A DNA stretch of 64,000 nucleotides from Zeimonas sp050187175 (GCA_050187175.1 JBFWXS010000002.1:62001-126000); one strand, 5' to 3'. Numbered from the stretch's first letter, positions 8,494 to 18,191 are shown. The notes: generated from the letters alone by a model not told the origin. Translations and numbers: made by a program.

Positions 8494-8540
8494 ATAACTG
8501 GCAGAATCGGTCACCCGACCCACGAACGACAGGGGATCCC

Positions 8541-9512
8541 ATGAGACTCCATCGAGTGCTGGCATTGCTGGCAGGCCTGATGTGCGCCCACGCATTGACG
8601 GCGGCTGCCCAGACGTTTCCGACCAAGCCGCTTCGCATCGTCGTGCCGTTCGCGCCCGGCGGCCCTGCCGACGCTTCGGCGAGGCGGCTGGCGCAGGCGC
8701 TGACGCCGCGGCTCGGCCAGCAGGTGATCATCGAGAATCGGGCCGGCGGCGGAGGCGTCATTGCCGCCAATGCGGTGCTGGGGTCGGCGCCGGACGGCTA
8801 CACGCTGCTGTTCGGCGCAGTGTCGGGGCTGGCCTTCACCGGCAAGATCAATCCTACGATCACCTACGATCCGCTCGGCGACTTCACGCCGATCAGCCTG
8901 ACGCACGTCGTGCCCTTGTTCTTCATCGTGCATGCCGATACGCCGGCGAGCAGTCTGAGCGAGTTCATCGCGTACGCCAAGGCGCGTCCGCGGCAGCTCA
9001 CGTTCGGTTCGGCCGGCAACGGCACCTCGTCCCACCTGTGCCTGGAAGCCTTGAAAAGCGCTGCCGGCATCGATATGACGCACGTTCCGTATCGCGGCTC
9101 CAGCCTGGCGATGGCCGATCTGCTCGCCAAGCGCATCGACATCATGTGCGATCCCTACCAGGCGCATCGTGCACACGTCGAGGCGGGCACGCTGCGGGTA
9201 CTCGCGGTGGCCAGCGCGCGTCCGTCGGAGGTCCTGCCCAGTGCGCCGCCGGCATCGGGCGCCGGCCTGCCGGGCTTCGACATCTCCACCTGGTTCGCGC
9301 TGATGGCGCCCCGCGGTACGCCGCTGGAGGTGCGCAACCGGATCGCCGCGGACATCGCCGCGGTGCAGAAGTCCGACGAGATGCGTGCCTGGGGACGATC
9401 GCTCGGGCTGGAGGCCGTGTCGAGCACGCCTGACGAGCTGACCGCCTTCCTCAAGGCGGAAGCGGCCAAATGGGAGAAGATCGTCACCGACGCCCGCGTC
9501 GACCTGAAGTAG
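8541..9512 (+). CDS. Bug-family tripartite tricarboxylate transporter substrate-binding receptor
   Basis: A 323-residue periplasmic receptor. The Sec signal peptide covers about residues 1-24 (LLAGLMCAHALTAAAQ), followed by the signature FPTKPLRIVVPFAPGGPADA, the APDGYTLLFG loop and THVPYRGSSLAMADLLAKRI. AGGGG precedes the ATG. It is the first gene of an operon with HyuA and HyuB and lies just downstream of the GntR palindrome. The receptor probably brings in the substrate of the HyuAB enzyme, which could be a hydantoin, an oxoproline or a ketone-type compound; which of these cannot be decided here. Confidence 0.92.
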   Translation: MRLHRVLALLAGLMCAHALTAAAQTFPTKPLRIVVPFAPGGPADASARRLAQALTPRLGQQVIIENRAGGGGVIAANAVLGSAPDGYTLLFGAVSGLAFTGKINPTITYDPLGDFTPISLTHVVPLFFIVHADTPASSLSEFIAYAKARPRQLTFGSAGNGTSSHLCLEALKSAAGIDMTHVPYRGSSLAMADLLAKRIDIMCDPYQAHRAHVEAGTLRVLAVASARPSEVLPSAPPASGAGLPGFDISTWFALMAPRGTPLEVRNRIAADIAAVQKSDEMRAWGRSLGLEAVSSTPDELTAFLKAEAAKWEKIVTDARVDLK

Positions 9513-9514
9513 GC

Positions 9515-11587
9515 ATGGCGATGCGGCCACAGAGCGAGCTCGTCGTCGGCATCGAGGTCGGCGGTACCTTCACCGACCTGCTGCTCGTCGATGGATCCCG
9601 GACGCTGACGCACAAGGTGCCGTCCACGCCTGCCGATCCGGCGATCGCGGCGCTCACGGGCCTGGACCAGCTGCTGGCGATGGCGGAGCGCCGTGCCGCC
9701 GACATCGGCACGCTGCTGCATGGCTCGACGATCGCCGCCAATGCGCTGATCCAGCGGCGCGGCGCGCGGACCGGCCTGATCGCCACGCGCGGGTTTCGCG
9801 ACCTGCTGTTCACGCAGCGCGCGGACAAGTCGGTGATCTATGACCTCTTCTATCAGAAGCCGGCGCCTCTGATCGAGCGTGAATGCTGCATCGAGGCCGT
9901 CGAGCGCATGTCGGCCGACGGGGCGGTCATCGAGCCCCTGGACCTGCAAAGCGCCGAAGCGGCACTTGCCGATCTGGTCATCAAGCAGCGGGTCGAGTCG
10001 ATCGCCGTCTGCCTGCTGCATTCATACGCCAATCCGGCGCACGAACGGCAGCTTGCCGAACTGGCGGCGCGCCTGCATCCGCAGGTTCCGGTGACGCTGT
10101 CTTCCGAGGTCGCGCCCGAGCATCGCGAATACGAGCGCACCAGTACCGTCGCGATCAGCGCCTACCTTCGCCCCATCATCGACCGATATCTGTCGCGCTT
10201 CGCCGACGGCATGGTGGAGCGGGGCTTCCGCGGAACGCCGCTCATCATGCTGTCGAACGGCGGCGTGGTGCCGATCCAGATGGCGCGCCGGATGCCGGCC
10301 AGCATGTTCCTGTCCGGCCCTGCCGCGGCCGCGTCGGGCGCGGCCTACGTCGCGCGCGAATCGGGCTGCCGCGACGTGATCAGCATCGACGTGGGCGGTA
10401 CCAGCTCCGACGTCTGCCTGATCAATGGCGGCGAGATCCAGACGACGATCAAGGGAACGGCCGAGTTCAGCATCGATGGACTGCCGCTGAACCTGATGAT
10501 GACCGATGTGGTCTCGATCGGAGCCGGTGGCGGAAGCATCGCTGCCATCGACCCCGGAGGCATGCTGCAGGTCGGTCCGCAGAGTGCCGGCGCGGACCCG
10601 GGCCCGGCCTGCTACGGCTTGGGCGGCGAGGCGTTCTCGCTGACCGATGCGATGCTGCTGCTCGGCATCCTGGATGCCGGTCGCATCCTGCCGGGCGGCA
10701 TCCGGCTCGATGCTGCCCGCGCACGTGCCGCCGCGGGCCCGCTATGCGAGCGGCTGCAGCTGTCGCCGGAGCAGCTCGCCGATCGCGTTTATCGAATCGC
10801 TGTTTCGAATATGGCGCAAGCCGTGCGGCGGGTCAGCGTCAAGCGCGGCTACGATCCGCGGCAGTACGCGCTGTTGCCGGCTGGTGGCGTCGGCGCGCTC
10901 GTGTGCTGCGCGCTTGCCGAGGAGCTCGGCATCGATCGCATCGTCGTGCCGCATCATCCGGGCATCTTCTCGGCATTCGGACTGTGCACGTCCGATCTGC
11001 GCATGGACTATGTTCGCGCCGACGGCGCGCAGCGCTGCAGCGAGATGAGCGGGGCGGCGCTGAAGGAGCGCCTGGACGATCTGAAGCAGCGCGCCTGCGT
11101 CGACTTCGGGCAGATCGGGCACGATCTCGATGCGCTGACTCTGTCGTTCTCGGCCGACGCGCGCTACATCGGCCAGGGGTACGAGCTGCGTGTGCCGGTC
11201 GCCGCCGATGCCGCGCTGGGCGACGCCGGCGGACGGCCGCTGGCCGAAGGCTTCCATGAGCTGCACCGGCGCCAGTACGGCCACCACTTCCCGGCTCGCG
11301 ACGTCGAGGTGCTCGCGCTGCGCCTGAGCGCGATCGCACCCCGTCCGCATGCGCTGCTCAACTATCCGTCCGGTGCCCCGGCCGAGTCGGCGACGCGTCC
11401 CGTACTGTGCGGCGGGCGCAGTCTCGACCACGTCGTGCTCGACCGATCGAGCCTCCGCGAAGGTTTTCGTGCCGACGGGCCGCTGATCGTCGTCGAGCAG
11501 ACGACCAGCCTGCTGGTCAATGCCGGCTGGTCGGCATTCGTCGACGAGCACGCCTTCCTGCGCTTGTCGCGCAAGGTGACGCCATGA
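9515..11587 (+). CDS. hyuA: Hydantoinase/oxoprolinase A-subunit (HyuA-like)
   Basis: A 690-residue ATP-dependent subunit of the hydantoinase/5-oxoprolinase/acetone carboxylase superfamily. It has an actin-like ATPase fold with two phosphate loops, GIEVGGTFTDLLLVDG near residue 12 and SIDVGGTSSDVCLI near 290, and the family signature TSTVAISAYLRPIIDRYLSR near 210. The start at 9515 is 2 bases after the Bug stop; an ATG at 9521 is also possible. Its stop overlaps the HyuB start (ATGA), as expected for subunits made in equal amounts. The true substrate may be a hydantoin, an oxoproline or an analogue. Confidence 0.9.
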   Translation: MAMRPQSELVVGIEVGGTFTDLLLVDGSRTLTHKVPSTPADPAIAALTGLDQLLAMAERRAADIGTLLHGSTIAANALIQRRGARTGLIATRGFRDLLFTQRADKSVIYDLFYQKPAPLIERECCIEAVERMSADGAVIEPLDLQSAEAALADLVIKQRVESIAVCLLHSYANPAHERQLAELAARLHPQVPVTLSSEVAPEHREYERTSTVAISAYLRPIIDRYLSRFADGMVERGFRGTPLIMLSNGGVVPIQMARRMPASMFLSGPAAAASGAAYVARESGCRDVISIDVGGTSSDVCLINGGEIQTTIKGTAEFSIDGLPLNLMMTDVVSIGAGGGSIAAIDPGGMLQVGPQSAGADPGPACYGLGGEAFSLTDAMLLLGILDAGRILPGGIRLDAARARAAAGPLCERLQLSPEQLADRVYRIAVSNMAQAVRRVSVKRGYDPRQYALLPAGGVGALVCCALAEELGIDRIVVPHHPGIFSAFGLCTSDLRMDYVRADGAQRCSEMSGAALKERLDDLKQRACVDFGQIGHDLDALTLSFSADARYIGQGYELRVPVAADAALGDAGGRPLAEGFHELHRRQYGHHFPARDVEVLALRLSAIAPRPHALLNYPSGAPAESATRPVLCGGRSLDHVVLDRSSLREGFRADGPLIVVEQTTSLLVNAGWSAFVDEHAFLRLSRKVTP

Positions 11588-13242
11588 AGATCGATCCCGC
11601 GGACCTGAACATCATCGGTACCACGCTGTCGTCGATCGCGGCGGAAATGGGCGACGTCATCCAGCGCGCCGCCTACTCGACCATCGTCCGGGAGGCTCGC
11701 GACTACTCGACCTGCATCACCGATGCGCAGGGGCGCATGGTCGCGCAGTCGGAGCTGATCGCGGTGCACATGAACTCGCTGGCCGCGGCGATGGATCATG
11801 CGCGGCGCAAGTACGACTTCTCGACGCTGGTGCCCGGCGAGGCGCTGATCACGAACAATCCGTACGAGAACGGCCAGCACCTGAATGACGTCATCATCGT
11901 GCTGCCGGTCTTCCATGAAGAGCGTCTGGCCGCATTCGTCGGCGTCATCTGCCACCATCTGGAGCTCGGCGGATCGGTGGCCGGGTCCAATGTCCATGCC
12001 ACCGAGCTGTATCACGAAGGCTTGATCCTGCCCACCATGCGCGTCGGCCTGAAGCGCGATCTGCAGGGCGGGCCGATCGAGCAGATCCTGTCGGCGAACG
12101 TGCGCATCCCGCAGATCGTGATCGGCGATTTCCGCGCGCAGGTGTCGGCGCTCGAGCGCGGTGAAGTGCTGGTGCAGGCGTTGCTGCATCGCCATGGGAT
12201 GGCGCTCGTCGAGGCCGCCATGGCGCAGTGGCAGGACTATGCCGAGCAGCTGATGCGAAGCGTCATCCGTTCGATCCCGGACGGCGACTATCGAGGCGAG
12301 GACACCTTCGACGGCCGTGGACTCGACGATCCGCTGGTCACCGTGCGCGCGCGCGTGACGATCGCCGGCGACGACGCGATCGTGGATCTCAGCGAAAGCG
12401 ATGACCAGGTTACTTGGCCCGTCAATGCGCCGATCGCTTCGACGCACTCGGCGGTCCTGACCTTGTTCGGCGCGCTGCTCGGGCCCGGTTTTCCCACCAA
12501 CGACGGTACTTACCGGCCGGTCCGCATCGTGACCCGCAAGGGATCGGTGGTGGATCCCCATCATCCTGCACCGGTGCGCGGCAGGATGACCTCGATCTAC
12601 CGCGTCTTCACCGCCGTCAAGCGCGCGCTCGGCACCGCCATTCCCGAGCGCCTGTCAGCCGCCGGCAATGACTCGGCCAATCTGGTGACGTTCAGCGTGC
12701 GAGGCGATGACGGCTATCGGATGTTCACCGAGACGGTGGCCGGCGGCAACGGCGCTTCGCAGCACGACGACGGCGCGGAGGCTGTCGCGCAAGCGCTGAC
12801 CAATACCGCGAACACGCCGATCGAAGAGATCGAGATGAACTATCCGTTCATCCGCATTCTGTCGTATGGGCTGCTGCCGGATTCGGGCGGCGCCGGAGCG
12901 CGCCGCGGCGGACTGGGCATCCGCCGCGAGTACGAGGTGCTGCGCGACGGGACGCTGCTGTCTACCAACGGCGATCGGCATTGTTCTCGGCCGTGGGGTC
13001 TGGCCGGCGGAGGCGAGGCGCGGCCATCGTCGCTGGCCGTCTGGCGTGACGGCGTCGAGATGCCCATTCCCGCCGCCAGCAATACATCGCTGCGGCGGGG
13101 CGACCGAGTCGTGCTGACCTTGTCCGGCGGCGGCGGATACGGCGACCCGAAGCAGCGCGGGCGCGATCAGGTGCGCGCCGATCTGCGCAGCGGCCGGATC
13201 TCGCGCGAAGCGGCTCGTTCGCTGTACGGGCTCGAGGACTGA
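11584..13242 (+). CDS. hyuB: Hydantoinase/oxoprolinase B-subunit (HyuB-like)
   Basis: A 552-residue partner of HyuA. Family motifs are SIAAEMGDVIQRAAYSTIVR near residue 18, the glycine-rich GGNGASQHDDG near 385 and LSGGGGYGDPKQRG near the C-terminus. The start is the ATG overlapping the HyuA stop; the frame stays open upstream to 11407, inside HyuA. Its last 76 bases overlap the 3' end of the convergent LysR gene on the other strand. With HyuA it should form one ATP-driven ring-opening (or carboxylating) enzyme in the cytoplasm. Confidence 0.9.
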   Translation: MKIDPADLNIIGTTLSSIAAEMGDVIQRAAYSTIVREARDYSTCITDAQGRMVAQSELIAVHMNSLAAAMDHARRKYDFSTLVPGEALITNNPYENGQHLNDVIIVLPVFHEERLAAFVGVICHHLELGGSVAGSNVHATELYHEGLILPTMRVGLKRDLQGGPIEQILSANVRIPQIVIGDFRAQVSALERGEVLVQALLHRHGMALVEAAMAQWQDYAEQLMRSVIRSIPDGDYRGEDTFDGRGLDDPLVTVRARVTIAGDDAIVDLSESDDQVTWPVNAPIASTHSAVLTLFGALLGPGFPTNDGTYRPVRIVTRKGSVVDPHHPAPVRGRMTSIYRVFTAVKRALGTAIPERLSAAGNDSANLVTFSVRGDDGYRMFTETVAGGNGASQHDDGAEAVAQALTNTANTPIEEIEMNYPFIRILSYGLLPDSGGAGARRGGLGIRREYEVLRDGTLLSTNGDRHCSRPWGLAGGGEARPSSLAVWRDGVEMPIPAASNTSLRRGDRVVLTLSGGGGYGDPKQRGRDQVRADLRSGRISREAARSLYGLED

Positions 13243-14219
13243 CCGGCGCGAGATCGGCGCCCGCCCGCGTCGCGTTCCGCCGCCAGCGCCCGCTGCAGCG
13301 CCCAGTGGATGCGCGCGACGGCCTCGCGAATCGCCGGACGGTCGCGGTGCACGAGCTGCACCGGCGGCATCCGCGGCACCGGCTCGACGCGAAGCCGCAG
13401 CACCGCGCCGGTCGCGGCGAGTCCGCGCAGCGAATGGGCTGGCACGACCGACAGTCCCAGTCCTGCGGCGACGAACGCGATATTGGTCGCGGCCAGCGGC
13501 GACTGGATGTGCGCAACCGGCGGCGCCACGCCCGCCGCCGTGAAGCATGCAGCAACCGCATACGGCAGGAAGCCCATCTCGCTCGGCAGCACCCAGGGTT
13601 CGTCGGCGAGCTCGGCCCATCCCAGGCGCCGCCGCCGGCCGAGCGGATGTCCAGGCGGCGCGATCACCACCAGCTGCTCGTCGAATACCGGGATGGCGGC
13701 GACCGGATCGGCGGCCTGCGACGCGGGCGGCGTGCGGAAGGCCGACAGCAGCACGTCGACGTGCCCGGCATTGAAGGCTTCAATCAGTGACGGACCCCAG
13801 TGCTCATGCACTTCGACCGCGAGCGCGAAACCGGCGCCGGTCAGCTGCGCCAGCATCTCCGGAACCAGCGTCGTCGCCATGAACGGCGGCACGCCGAGGC
13901 GCACGCGCAGCGTGCGGAGCTGGGCTTCGTCGCGCGCCTGCTGGACGACGCGCAGGGCATCGTCGAGCAGCTGCCGGGCGCCGCGGATCAGTACGCGCCC
14001 GGCCGGGGTCGGCGACAGTCCGGCCGGCTGGCGTTCGTACAGCGGCAGCTCCAGCATGCGCTCCAGCTCGTTGAGCGCCTTGCTCAGCGCCGGCTGCGAC
14101 AGGTGCAGCACAGCGGCGGCTCTGCGCAGCGTGCCCTCGCGATCGAGGGCGTCGAGCAGCTGCAGGTGCCGGAAGCGCAGGCGCGCCGCGAGGCGGGGTA
14201 GGTCGGTCTGATTACTCAT
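13167..14219 (-). CDS. LysR-family transcriptional regulator (GbpR/Cbl-like branch)
   Basis: A 350-residue LysR-type regulator with an HTH at about residues 12-70 (HLSQPALSKALNELERMLEL is the recognition region) and an effector domain from about 95 to 305. The ATG at 14219 is chosen because it begins just before the conserved LRFRHLQLLDALDREGTLRR region; the frame is open to 14327. The last 35 or so residues are Arg/Ser-rich, run antisense through the HyuB 3' end and look like a 3' extension of no function. It is divergent from the Bug gene at 14326, with a perfect T-N11-A box between them. Confidence 0.92.
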   Translation of the reverse strand: MSNQTDLPRLAARLRFRHLQLLDALDREGTLRRAAAVLHLSQPALSKALNELERMLELPLYERQPAGLSPTPAGRVLIRGARQLLDDALRVVQQARDEAQLRTLRVRLGVPPFMATTLVPEMLAQLTGAGFALAVEVHEHWGPSLIEAFNAGHVDVLLSAFRTPPASQAADPVAAIPVFDEQLVVIAPPGHPLGRRRRLGWAELADEPWVLPSEMGFLPYAVAACFTAAGVAPPVAHIQSPLAATNIAFVAAGLGLSVVPAHSLRGLAATGAVLRLRVEPVPRMPPVQLVHRDRPAIREAVARIHWALQRALAAERDAGGRRSRAGQSSSPYSERAASREIRPLRRSART

Positions 14220-14241
14220 GGTTATCGGGGGTTGAGAATAC

Positions 14242-14256
14242 ATCACTTGAAGTGAT
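14242..14256. promoter_or_regulatory. LysR box (perfect 7-1-7 inverted repeat, T-N11-A)
   Basis: ATCACTT, one G, AAGTGAT form a perfect inverted repeat that contains the T-N11-A pattern bound by LysR proteins (T at 14243, A at 14255). It sits 23 bases upstream of the LysR start and 70 bases upstream of the divergent Bug start, the normal place for a site serving both autorepression and activation. Confidence 0.65.
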
Positions 14257-14325
14257 ATGGCGACGATCCTAGAGTAGCCCGACAAGCAAGCGCCGCATTC
14301 AGGCGCGCACAGCGAGGAGACGGCC

Positions 14326-15354
14326 ATGTCATCGTTTCACGCAGAAACAAGTCGTACACACGATCGCCGCCGTTCGGCGCTCAGGGCCTTGCTGGCGGGC
14401 ATGCTGGGCGGGCCGGCGATGACGGCTTCGACCGCATGGGGCCAGCCGGCCGGCGGATGGCCGTCGAAGACGATCCGCTTCGTGCTGCCGTTCTCCGCCG
14501 GCGGCATCAACGACATCCTGATCCGCATCCTCATCGGCAAGCTGTCGCCTGCGCTGGGCCAGCCTGTCGTCGTCGACGTGAAGACCGGCGCTTCGGGGGT
14601 CATCGGCGCTGACGCCGTCGCCAAGAGCCCTGCCGACGGCTATACCTGGCTGGCGTCGTCGTTTCCGCTGACGGTGGCGCCGGCGCTGACCGCGAATCTG
14701 CCGTTCGATCCCGTGAAGGATCTGCGCGCAGTCGCGATGCTGGCGACGGCACCGAACGTGCTGGTGGTTTCGTCCGAGCTGCCGCTGCGCTCAGTGGCCG
14801 ACCTGGTGGCCGCGGCGAAGAAGGAGTCCGGCGGAGTCAGCTATGCCAGTCCGGGCATCGGCAGTTCGGCCCACATCGGTTCCGAGACCTTCCGGCGTCT
14901 GGCCGGCTTCTCCGCGAATCACGTCCAGTATCGCGGCGCGCCGCCGGCACTGGTCGACGTGATCGCCGGGCGAGTCACGTTCATGCTGGTCAGCGCCAGC
15001 CTGGCGACGGCGCATGTCCGCGACGGCCGACTGCGCGCGCTGGCCGTGATGGACCAGCGGCGGTCGACCGATCTGCCGGCGGTTCCCACGATCGCCGAGG
15101 CGGGCTTTCCGGGCGCGCAGGTGGTGCCGTGGTTTGCGCTGCACGTACCGGCCGGAACCAGCGACGACATCGTGCAGCGTCTGCACCGCGAAGTGAGCAA
15201 GGCGCTGTCCGATCCCGAGGTGGTCGCCGGCTTTACGAAGGCCGGCGCGAGCGTCGCGCCGGCGGCGACGCCGGCACAGGTGGACGCGCAGCTGCGCGAA
15301 GAGGTGGCTCGCTGGCAGGCGCTGGCGCGCGACATCCAGTTGCCGCGCCAATGA
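14326..15354 (+). CDS. Bug-family tripartite tricarboxylate transporter substrate-binding receptor
   Basis: A 342-residue periplasmic receptor. GAGGAG precedes the ATG. The long signal peptide contains an arginine run before the hydrophobic stretch (HDRRRSALRALLAGMLGG), compatible with Tat export, and ends near TAWGQ. The mature signature is KTIRFVLPFSAGGINDILIR, with SPADGYTWLASSF and VQYRGAPPALVDVIAGRV later. It is divergent from the LysR gene and followed 18 bases later by the acyl-CoA synthetase, so it probably imports an organic acid that the synthetase activates. Confidence 0.92.
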   Translation: MSSFHAETSRTHDRRRSALRALLAGMLGGPAMTASTAWGQPAGGWPSKTIRFVLPFSAGGINDILIRILIGKLSPALGQPVVVDVKTGASGVIGADAVAKSPADGYTWLASSFPLTVAPALTANLPFDPVKDLRAVAMLATAPNVLVVSSELPLRSVADLVAAAKKESGGVSYASPGIGSSAHIGSETFRRLAGFSANHVQYRGAPPALVDVIAGRVTFMLVSASLATAHVRDGRLRALAVMDQRRSTDLPAVPTIAEAGFPGAQVVPWFALHVPAGTSDDIVQRLHREVSKALSDPEVVAGFTKAGASVAPAATPAQVDAQLREEVARWQALARDIQLPRQ

Positions 15355-15372
15355 ACCGGCGATGAACGCTTC

Positions 15373-17463
15373 ATGACGCGAAGGACGGACTTCGCGGCGC
15401 TGATGGCGCCGCGCGCGGTGGCGGTCATCGGAGCTTCCGACGATCCGGGCAAGTTCGGCGGCCGCATCCTGCATACGTTGATCGAGCAGGGCTACGACGG
15501 ACGCATCCATCCGATCAATCCCGCGCGCGAGACCTTGCTCGGCCATCGCTGCCACGCATCGATCGCAGACGTCGGCGAGCCGGTCGATCTCGCGATCATG
15601 GCGGTGCCGCAGTCGAAGGCGCGGCAGGTCGTCGACGAGTGCGCGCGCGCCGGTGTCAAGGGGCTGATCGTCGTGACTTCGCGCTTTGCCGAGAGCGGTC
15701 CGGCCGGCGCCGCCGACGAGGCCGCGCTGGTCGAAGCCGCGCGCCGCTCCGGCATGCGCCTGCTGGGGCCGAACTGCATCGGCATCGTCAGTCCCTCGCG
15801 TCGTTTCGTACTGTGCCCCGCGCCGGTCCTGCGCGGCATGACGCTGCCGGCCGGAGCGATCGGACTGGTGAGCCAGAGCGGCGCCATGATGAGCACCGCG
15901 CTCGACCGCGTCGCCGCCAAAGGGGTGGCGCTGTCGCATGCAATCTCGATCGGCAACCAGGCCGACGTCGACCTGGCCGAGGTGATCGACTTCTTCATCG
16001 ATGATGCGGCGACGCAGGTTCTCTGCACTTATGCGGAGGGCATCAAGTCGCCGGCCGCGCTGGTGGCCGCGGCGAATCGCGCGCGTCGCGCGGGCAAGCC
16101 GTGGCTGATGGTCAAGGCCGGCAGCAGCGAAGCCGGCGCGGCGGCGACCTTCTCGCATACCGCGAGCCTGGCCGGCGACCAGCGCGTGTTCGCGGCGGTG
16201 TGCCGGGCGCACGGCATCGTGCTGATGGACGATCCCGAAGCGATGCTGCTGCTGGCTTCCGCGCTGGCCCGCCATTGCGGCCGCGCGGTCGAACGCGTTG
16301 CCGTGCTGTCGCCTTCCGGCGGCGGCTGCGCGCTGGCGGCTGACCGGATCAACGAGTTCGGGCTGGAGCTAGCGAGCTTTGCTCCGGCCACGACGGCGGC
16401 GATGGCGCCGTGCTTCGGTCATGCGCCCGCCAATCCGATCGACGTCGGCGCCGCCGCCGACGGGGCGTCCATGTCTCATACGGCCACGCTGCACAGGCTG
16501 GCGCTGGCCGATCCTGGCGTCGATCTGGTATTGACCGTGCTGACGGCCGCGCCGGATCCGACTCATTTCGCCGCGCTGACCATCGAGGGCGCGGCCGCGA
16601 CCGGGAAGCCGCTGCTGGCTGCCGTGCTGCTCGGGCCTGCGGGGGAAGCGGCACGCGAGCGGCTGAGGGCGGCACGTGTCTTGTATGCCGATTCGCTCGA
16701 TACCGCGCTCCAGGTCGTCGCCGGCTGGCGGCAATGGTCGGCGTTCGAGCATGGCGCGGATCCGCATCGTCCGGCTGACCTGCCCGTTCTGCCGGAGCCG
16801 GGGCCGGGAGCGCTCGGCGAGCCTGCCGCGCGCGCGATCCTGTCGGCATGCGGCATCGACGTAAGCGCCGCGGTCCTCGTGCAGTCGCCGGACGAGGTGG
16901 CCGCTGCTGCCGTCGGTCTGCGCTCGCCGCTGGTCGTGAAGATCGTGTCGCCCGACATCGTGCACAAGAGCGAGGTCGGCGGCGTCGTCCTCGATCTGCC
17001 TACGCCGCAGGCAGCAGCGTCAGCGGCACGGGGCATGGCCGAGAGGATGGCGGTCTCGCACCCGCAGGTGCGCATCGACGGCTTCCACGTGCAGGAGCAG
17101 ATCGCGGGCGAGCTCGAACTGCTGATCGGTGTCGTGCACGACGAGGCCTTCGGGCCGATGGTGGTCGTGGGAGCCGGCGGCCGGCTGGCCGAGCTGCTGG
17201 ATGACGTGCAGATGGCGCCCGCGCCCGTTTCGGAGGCGCGCGCTCATGCCATGCTGTCCGCGCTGCGCATGGCGCCGATGTTCGCCGGGCTGCGCGGCCG
17301 CCCGCCGGCGGACATGGCGGCCGCCGTGCGCGCCGTATGCCGCGTCGGCTGGCTGGCGCACGATTGGCGCGGCCGGATCCGGGAGCTCGACATCAATCCC
17401 CTGATCGTTCGGCGCGCCGGTGAAGGCTGCGTCGCGGTCGATGCCAGGATCCTGATTCGATGA
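15373..17463 (+). CDS. NDP-forming acyl-CoA synthetase (fused alpha-beta form)
   Basis: A 696-residue fused enzyme that makes an acyl-CoA from a carboxylate, CoA and ATP through a phosphohistidine. Domains in order are a CoA-binding Rossmann domain (AVIGASDDPGKFGG near residue 17), two succinyl-CoA-ligase-like domains (LVSQSGAMMS near 168; SHTASLAGD with the likely phospho-His at residue 262), and a C-terminal ATP-grasp domain (from about 480; SPLVVKIVSPDIVHKSEVGG). It is co-transcribed with the Bug receptor before it and overlaps the crotonase after it (ATGA). It likely activates the imported acid for beta-oxidation-like steps. Confidence 0.92.
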   Translation: MTRRTDFAALMAPRAVAVIGASDDPGKFGGRILHTLIEQGYDGRIHPINPARETLLGHRCHASIADVGEPVDLAIMAVPQSKARQVVDECARAGVKGLIVVTSRFAESGPAGAADEAALVEAARRSGMRLLGPNCIGIVSPSRRFVLCPAPVLRGMTLPAGAIGLVSQSGAMMSTALDRVAAKGVALSHAISIGNQADVDLAEVIDFFIDDAATQVLCTYAEGIKSPAALVAAANRARRAGKPWLMVKAGSSEAGAAATFSHTASLAGDQRVFAAVCRAHGIVLMDDPEAMLLLASALARHCGRAVERVAVLSPSGGGCALAADRINEFGLELASFAPATTAAMAPCFGHAPANPIDVGAAADGASMSHTATLHRLALADPGVDLVLTVLTAAPDPTHFAALTIEGAAATGKPLLAAVLLGPAGEAARERLRAARVLYADSLDTALQVVAGWRQWSAFEHGADPHRPADLPVLPEPGPGALGEPAARAILSACGIDVSAAVLVQSPDEVAAAAVGLRSPLVVKIVSPDIVHKSEVGGVVLDLPTPQAAASAARGMAERMAVSHPQVRIDGFHVQEQIAGELELLIGVVHDEAFGPMVVVGAGGRLAELLDDVQMAPAPVSEARAHAMLSALRMAPMFAGLRGRPPADMAAAVRAVCRVGWLAHDWRGRIRELDINPLIVRRAGEGCVAVDARILIR

Positions 17464-18191
17464 ACCTGCAGATCGAACACCACGGAGCCGTCACGCTGTT
17501 CGTGATCGACAATCCGGCGCGCCGCAATGCGATCTCGCAGGCGACGGCGCTGGCCCTGCAGCAGGCCTTCGCGGAGTTCGACGAGTCGGATCAGCGAGTC
17601 GCCGTCATCACGGGCCGCGGCGACGAGGCCTTCACTGCCGGCGCGGATCTGAACGACGTCCCGGAGTTCTGGCGCTGCACGCCCGGGATCGGCATAGAGA
17701 CCGACAAGCCGATCATCGCCGCGACGGCGGGGTGGTGCATAGGCGGAGGCATCACCCTGGTTGCCATGTCCGATCTGGCCGTCGCTGCCGACAATACGCG
17801 CTTCTCCTATCCCGAGGGGCGCGTCGGATTGACGCAGGGCTTCATCGCGGGCCTGGCGGCGCGCATTCCGCAGAAGATCGCCATGGAGCTGATCCTGCTG
17901 GGCCGTACCATCGATGCGCGGCGCGCCTACGAGGCCGGCCTGGTCAACGACGTGGTGCCGGTGGGGCAGCAGGTGACGGCCGCGCTCGACATGGCGAGCC
18001 GGCTCGCCGGACATGCACCGCTGGTGCTGCGGGCGCTGAAGCGATTCGTACGTCAGACCCTGCCGTGCAGTCCGGCTGAAGCCGCGATCCGGACTTCGCA
18101 GATGATCTCGGCGATCGGCGCCAGCGAGGATTTTGCCGAGGGCCGGCGCGCGATGCGCGAGGGCCGCGCGCCGGAATTCCGCGGCCGCTGA
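17460..18191 (+). CDS. Enoyl-CoA hydratase/isomerase family protein
   Basis: A 243-residue crotonase. The oxyanion-hole segments are FTAGADL near residue 59 and AGWCIGGGITLV near 90. Both glutamates of true hydratases appear to be present, in FSYPEGRVG and in AMELILLGR, so water addition is chemically possible. The loop after the first motif is a little shorter than usual. It is translationally coupled to the NDP-forming acyl-CoA synthetase (4-base overlap), which would supply its CoA ester. Confidence 0.9.
   Translation: MNLQIEHHGAVTLFVIDNPARRNAISQATALALQQAFAEFDESDQRVAVITGRGDEAFTAGADLNDVPEFWRCTPGIGIETDKPIIAATAGWCIGGGITLVAMSDLAVAADNTRFSYPEGRVGLTQGFIAGLAARIPQKIAMELILLGRTIDARRAYEAGLVNDVVPVGQQVTAALDMASRLAGHAPLVLRALKRFVRQTLPCSPAEAAIRTSQMISAIGASEDFAEGRRAMREGRAPEFRGR

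Noticed and set aside
9470..9514. Upstream start for HyuA
   Set aside because: The extra 15 codons overlap the Bug gene and are Arg-rich, while the conserved ATPase motif begins shortly after 9515.
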